Source: Pseudolabrys sp. Root1462 (GTDB taxonomy: Bacteria > Pseudomonadota > Alphaproteobacteria > Rhizobiales > Xanthobacteraceae). Taken from it: a DNA stretch of 64,000 bases. The position numbers and the translations under genes were made by a program. The notes under the pieces were generated by a model. The model ran no database searches. It was not told where the DNA came from and was given only the letters and a program-made list of their open reading frames with translations. Of the stretch, positions 61,488 to 64,000 are shown one piece after another (the first letter of the stretch is position 1; the number at the start of each line of letters is the position of its first letter). The stretch covers positions 1,515,741 to 1,579,740 of the forward strand of contig NZ_LMFS01000001.1 of assembly GCF_001426945.1 (NCBI RefSeq). The letters are read 5' to 3'.

Positions 61488-63098
61488 ATGTTCGAGGTCG
61501 CAAACCAGCCGCCGCCGCTCGAGCCGTATAATCTCTTCGCCAGCGACGCTGTTCTCCGCGAGGCGGTGCGGCGCGAGCAGGCCGAATGGGCCGAAAGCGG
61601 GCTCAACGCGCTCGGCGCCACGCTCGGCAAGCCGGAGACCGTGAAACTCGGCTTCGACGCCAACAAGTTCACACCGCAGCTCAAGACCCTCGACCGCTAC
61701 GGCCATCGGCTCGACGAGGTCGAATTCCATCCGGCCTGGCACGAACTGATGGCGATCGCGCTGCGCGCCGGGCTGCATTCGAGCCCGTGGGCGCACCCGC
61801 AGCCGGGCGCCCATGTTGCCCGGGCGGCGGGCACTTACATGCTCAACCAGATCGAGAGCGGGGTCTATTGCCCGGTGGCCATGACCTATGGCGCGGTACC
61901 GACCTTGCGCCATTCTCCCGGCGTCGCCGTCGACTGGCTGCCGAAAATTTATGGCCGCGAGTACGACAAACGCTTCATCCCTGCGAAAGAGAAATCCGCG
62001 GCTCTGCTCGGCATGGGCATGACGGAGAACCAGGGCGGCTCGGACCTGCGCACCAACACGACGCGCGCGGAGGCGGCGGGCGATGGCTCGTACAGGCTGT
62101 TCGGCCACAAATGGTTCATGTCGGCGCCGATGTGCGACGCTTTCCTGGTGCTGGCTCAGACTGAGAAGGGTCTGAGCTGCTTCCTGCTGCCGCGTTTCAT
62201 GCCGGACGGCGAGCGCAACGCCACCCACATCATCCGCCTCAAGGACAAACTCGGCAACCGCTCCAACGCCTCGAGCGAAGTCGAATTCGTCGGCGCCTTT
62301 GCGCAGCTGATCGGTGAGGAGGGACGTGGCATCCCGACGATCATCGAGATGGGCAATCACACCCGGCTCGATTGCGCGATCGGCTCATCGTCGTTGATGC
62401 GCGCGGCGGTGGCGCAGGCGGTGCATCATGCTCGCCATCGCACCGTGTTTCAGAAGAAGCTGATCGACCAGCCGCTGATGACCAACGTGCTTGCTGATCT
62501 GGCGCTCGAATGCGAGGCGGCGACGACGCTGACCTTCCGCCTGGCGCGCGCCTATGATGAGGATGACGAGGTCGCGACCGTGTTCCGCCGCGTCATCACG
62601 CCGGCGGCCAAGTTCTGGATCTGCAAGCGCACGCCGTTCGTCACGCTTGAGGCCATGGAGGTGCTCGGCGGCTCCGGCTACATCGAGGAAAGCGTGATGC
62701 CGCGGCTCTATCGCGAGGCGCCGGTCAACTCGATCTGGGAGGGCTCCGGCAATGTCATGTGCCTGGACGTGCTGCGGGCACTTGGACGAACCGCGCATGC
62801 GAGCGAAATTCTGCGCGCCGAACTCGCCGGCGCGGGCGATCCGCGCCTCGAGAATTTCGTGGCGTCACTGGAGAAGCGCCTTGGCGGCGCCGAGCGCAAT
62901 GATGAGGCCCAAGCGCGCGCGCTCACGCGCGATCTGGTGCTGGCATTGCAGGCAGCGCTGCTGATCAGGCATGCACCGGCGTATGTCGCCGATGCCTTCT
63001 GTGCGTCGCGCTTAACGGGTGCCGTCGGTGCCTTCGGTACGCTGCCGCCCGCTGCCGACGCGCGCGCCATCGTCGCGCGTGCCGCGTCGCTGCATTGA
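61488..63098 (+). CDS. aidB: AidB-like acyl-CoA dehydrogenase family protein
   Basis: 536 residues from ATG 61488, preceded by GGGAGG; a TTG at 61470 is less likely. Full-length AidB pattern: VANQPPPLEPYNLFASDAV at the N-terminus, GMTENQGGSDLRTNTT for FAD binding, NHTRLDCAIGSSSLMR, and LGGSGYIEESVMPRLYREAPVNSIWEGSG near the C-terminus. E. coli AidB is flavin-binding and induced by DNA alkylation, probably to protect DNA; substrate-level activity is weak. No ada box or alkylation-response gene is seen beside it. Confidence 0.92.
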   Translation: MFEVANQPPPLEPYNLFASDAVLREAVRREQAEWAESGLNALGATLGKPETVKLGFDANKFTPQLKTLDRYGHRLDEVEFHPAWHELMAIALRAGLHSSPWAHPQPGAHVARAAGTYMLNQIESGVYCPVAMTYGAVPTLRHSPGVAVDWLPKIYGREYDKRFIPAKEKSAALLGMGMTENQGGSDLRTNTTRAEAAGDGSYRLFGHKWFMSAPMCDAFLVLAQTEKGLSCFLLPRFMPDGERNATHIIRLKDKLGNRSNASSEVEFVGAFAQLIGEEGRGIPTIIEMGNHTRLDCAIGSSSLMRAAVAQAVHHARHRTVFQKKLIDQPLMTNVLADLALECEAATTLTFRLARAYDEDDEVATVFRRVITPAAKFWICKRTPFVTLEAMEVLGGSGYIEESVMPRLYREAPVNSIWEGSGNVMCLDVLRALGRTAHASEILRAELAGAGDPRLENFVASLEKRLGGAERNDEAQARALTRDLVLALQAALLIRHAPAYVADAFCASRLTGAVGAFGTLPPAADARAIVARAASLH

Positions 63099-63102
63099 AG
63101 CG

Positions 63103-63501
63103 TCAGAGCTTGCCGAAGATCGCAAGCACCAGGGCCGCCTGCGCGATGAAGCCGACGCAGAAGGCGAGCGTACGCAGCACCGGCACGCCGAGCGCGTAGA
63201 CGATGGCATGCGCCAGCCGAGCCCAGAAATAAACGGCGCAGGCGATCACCGTGCCGCGCGACGAATAGCCGATATTGTCGAGGATCAGCACCAGCGGAGC
63301 GAACACGACAAGGTTATCGACCGCATTGGTGTGGGCGAAATAAAGCCGCTGAGCCCACGGGGTTTGCGGCTTGTCGTCGCGCGACGGATTGGCGAGCGCG
63401 CCCCACAGGCCGCGCACCATGACGCGGTCGAGAATATAGGGGATCCACAGCACCCCGGTCAGGATGACTGTGAAGGTAAGCCACATCAGTTCGCGCGACA
63501 T
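63103..63501 (-). CDS. MAPEG family membrane protein
   Basis: 132 residues with four hydrophobic segments. The MAPEG pattern (membrane-associated proteins in eicosanoid and glutathione metabolism) is visible in the second half: AHTNAVDNLVVFAPLVLI and YFWARLAHAIVYALGVPVLR, where the paired Arg/His motif RLAHAIVY is typical of the bacterial group. Function in bacteria is unknown. GGAGG precedes ATG 63501; the frame is open to 63528. Convergent with the aidB-like gene. Confidence 0.85.
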   Translation of the reverse strand: MSRELMWLTFTVILTGVLWIPYILDRVMVRGLWGALANPSRDDKPQTPWAQRLYFAHTNAVDNLVVFAPLVLILDNIGYSSRGTVIACAVYFWARLAHAIVYALGVPVLRTLAFCVGFIAQAALVLAIFGKL

Positions 63502-63642
63502 CGCAGCCTCCGTGTCCGACTCCGGCACTAGCCGGCGGCGCGGAGCCTAGCCCATCGGCCGCGCCGCGGCCATCGAGGCTTCCGTGACAGGTGGATAAGC
63601 CGCGCATGATCGGGGCGCCGCCAAGCGGCTTGTCCGGTCGTG

Positions 63643-64000
63643 CTACTCGCGCAGGAAGGATTCCAGCTCGGCGAGGAAGCGCGGCCAGGCCGGTTCGCCC
63701 GCCAGCAGCACGTGGTTGTCGCTCTCGAGCGTCACGAAGCGCGCGTCGGGGATGGTTGACGCGATCAGGCGTCCTTGCTCCAGCGGTACCACACCATCGT
63801 GGCGGCAGTGCAGAACCAGGGTCGGTACGCGCACCTTCGGCAGCAGTGCCACCACGTCGATGTCGTCGCAGGCATTGCGGATGCGGAGGGCGTTTTCGGC
63901 GCTCGTGGTGACGCGCTGCAGATCGGCGACCCATTTGATCTGCTCGGGCGAACCGCTCGGGATGAACATTGAGGCGAAAGCGCGCATGAAAGCGGAGTTC
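63643..64000 (-). CDS. alpha/beta hydrolase domain protein (C-terminal part)
   Basis: Only the last 118 residues or so are in the window; the gene begins beyond position 64000. The visible end of an alpha/beta hydrolase has FIPSGSPEQIKWVADLQRVT, LLPKVRVPTLVLHCRHDGVVP (acid residue region) and LESDNHVLLAGEPAWPRFLAEL with the catalytic His. This ending is common in hydrolase domains fused behind LuxR-type or cyclase domains, but what lies N-terminal cannot be seen here. Confidence 0.82.
   Translation of the reverse strand, partial: NSAFMRAFASMFIPSGSPEQIKWVADLQRVTTSAENALRIRNACDDIDVVALLPKVRVPTLVLHCRHDGVVPLEQGRLIASTIPDARFVTLESDNHVLLAGEPAWPRFLAELESFLRE

Overview
The window is GC-rich and densely coded DNA from an alphaproteobacterium, most likely the order Hyphomicrobiales (Rhizobiales), near the Xanthobacteraceae/Nitrobacteraceae. 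The basis is gene content and order: aroQ-accB, amidase-mrcA-prfB, a suf operon with an Irr-type box, a long-insert RNase E, a Porin_2-like barrel, an intracellular PHB depolymerase, a CtrA-type site, and a 24-residue membrane peptide of a kind I associate with this order. No rRNA, tRNA, CRISPR array or insertion sequence was seen.

Layout. 1-8.6 kb: accB (cut by the window edge), aroQ, a membrane protein, a GCS2-type carboxylate-amine ligase, a methyltransferase, a bepA-like M48 protease with a DsbA-like thiol oxidoreductase and a clear terminator, a PLP aminotransferase and a GST. 8.7-16.5 kb: PHB depolymerase, small membrane and secreted proteins, a soluble chemoreceptor carrying a PilZ domain, an HtrA-like protease and a PsiF-repeat protein. 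16.5-24.1 kb: rne with a 671-bp divergent leader, then the envelope pair amidase and PBP1a.

24.1-28.3 kb is the most unusual part. About 4.2 kb lies between mrcA and prfB, genes I expect to be neighbours in this order. It carries a polytopic membrane protein, a secreted RNase A-like toxin whose stop codon overlaps a small cytoplasmic gene (probable immunity protein), a RhiA-like protein, an AT-rich stretch and a Hin/Pin-type serine recombinase. I read it as an acquired toxin-immunity island.

28.3-41.4 kb: prfB with a textbook programmed +1 frameshift, an M23 endopeptidase, a Bcp peroxiredoxin, a large YhdP/AsmA-like protein with a histidine-rich cytoplasmic head, tyrS, anmK and two secreted proteins of unknown role. 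41.5-49.9 kb: the Fe-S assembly operon (iscS-like, sufB, a 99-residue unknown, sufC, sufD, sufS, sufT, a VOC protein, sufA, then a TfoX-like gene), preceded by a perfect Irr-type palindrome. 50-64 kb: porin-like protein, diguanylate cyclase, RhlE-type helicase, hydrolases, parE, a DedA protein, a Tat-exported MBL hydrolase, argC, an AidB-like acyl-CoA dehydrogenase, a MAPEG protein and a hydrolase cut by the window end.

All family names come from motif recognition without database searches. Start codons were chosen by ribosome-binding sites and family N-termini and often differ from the longest open frame.
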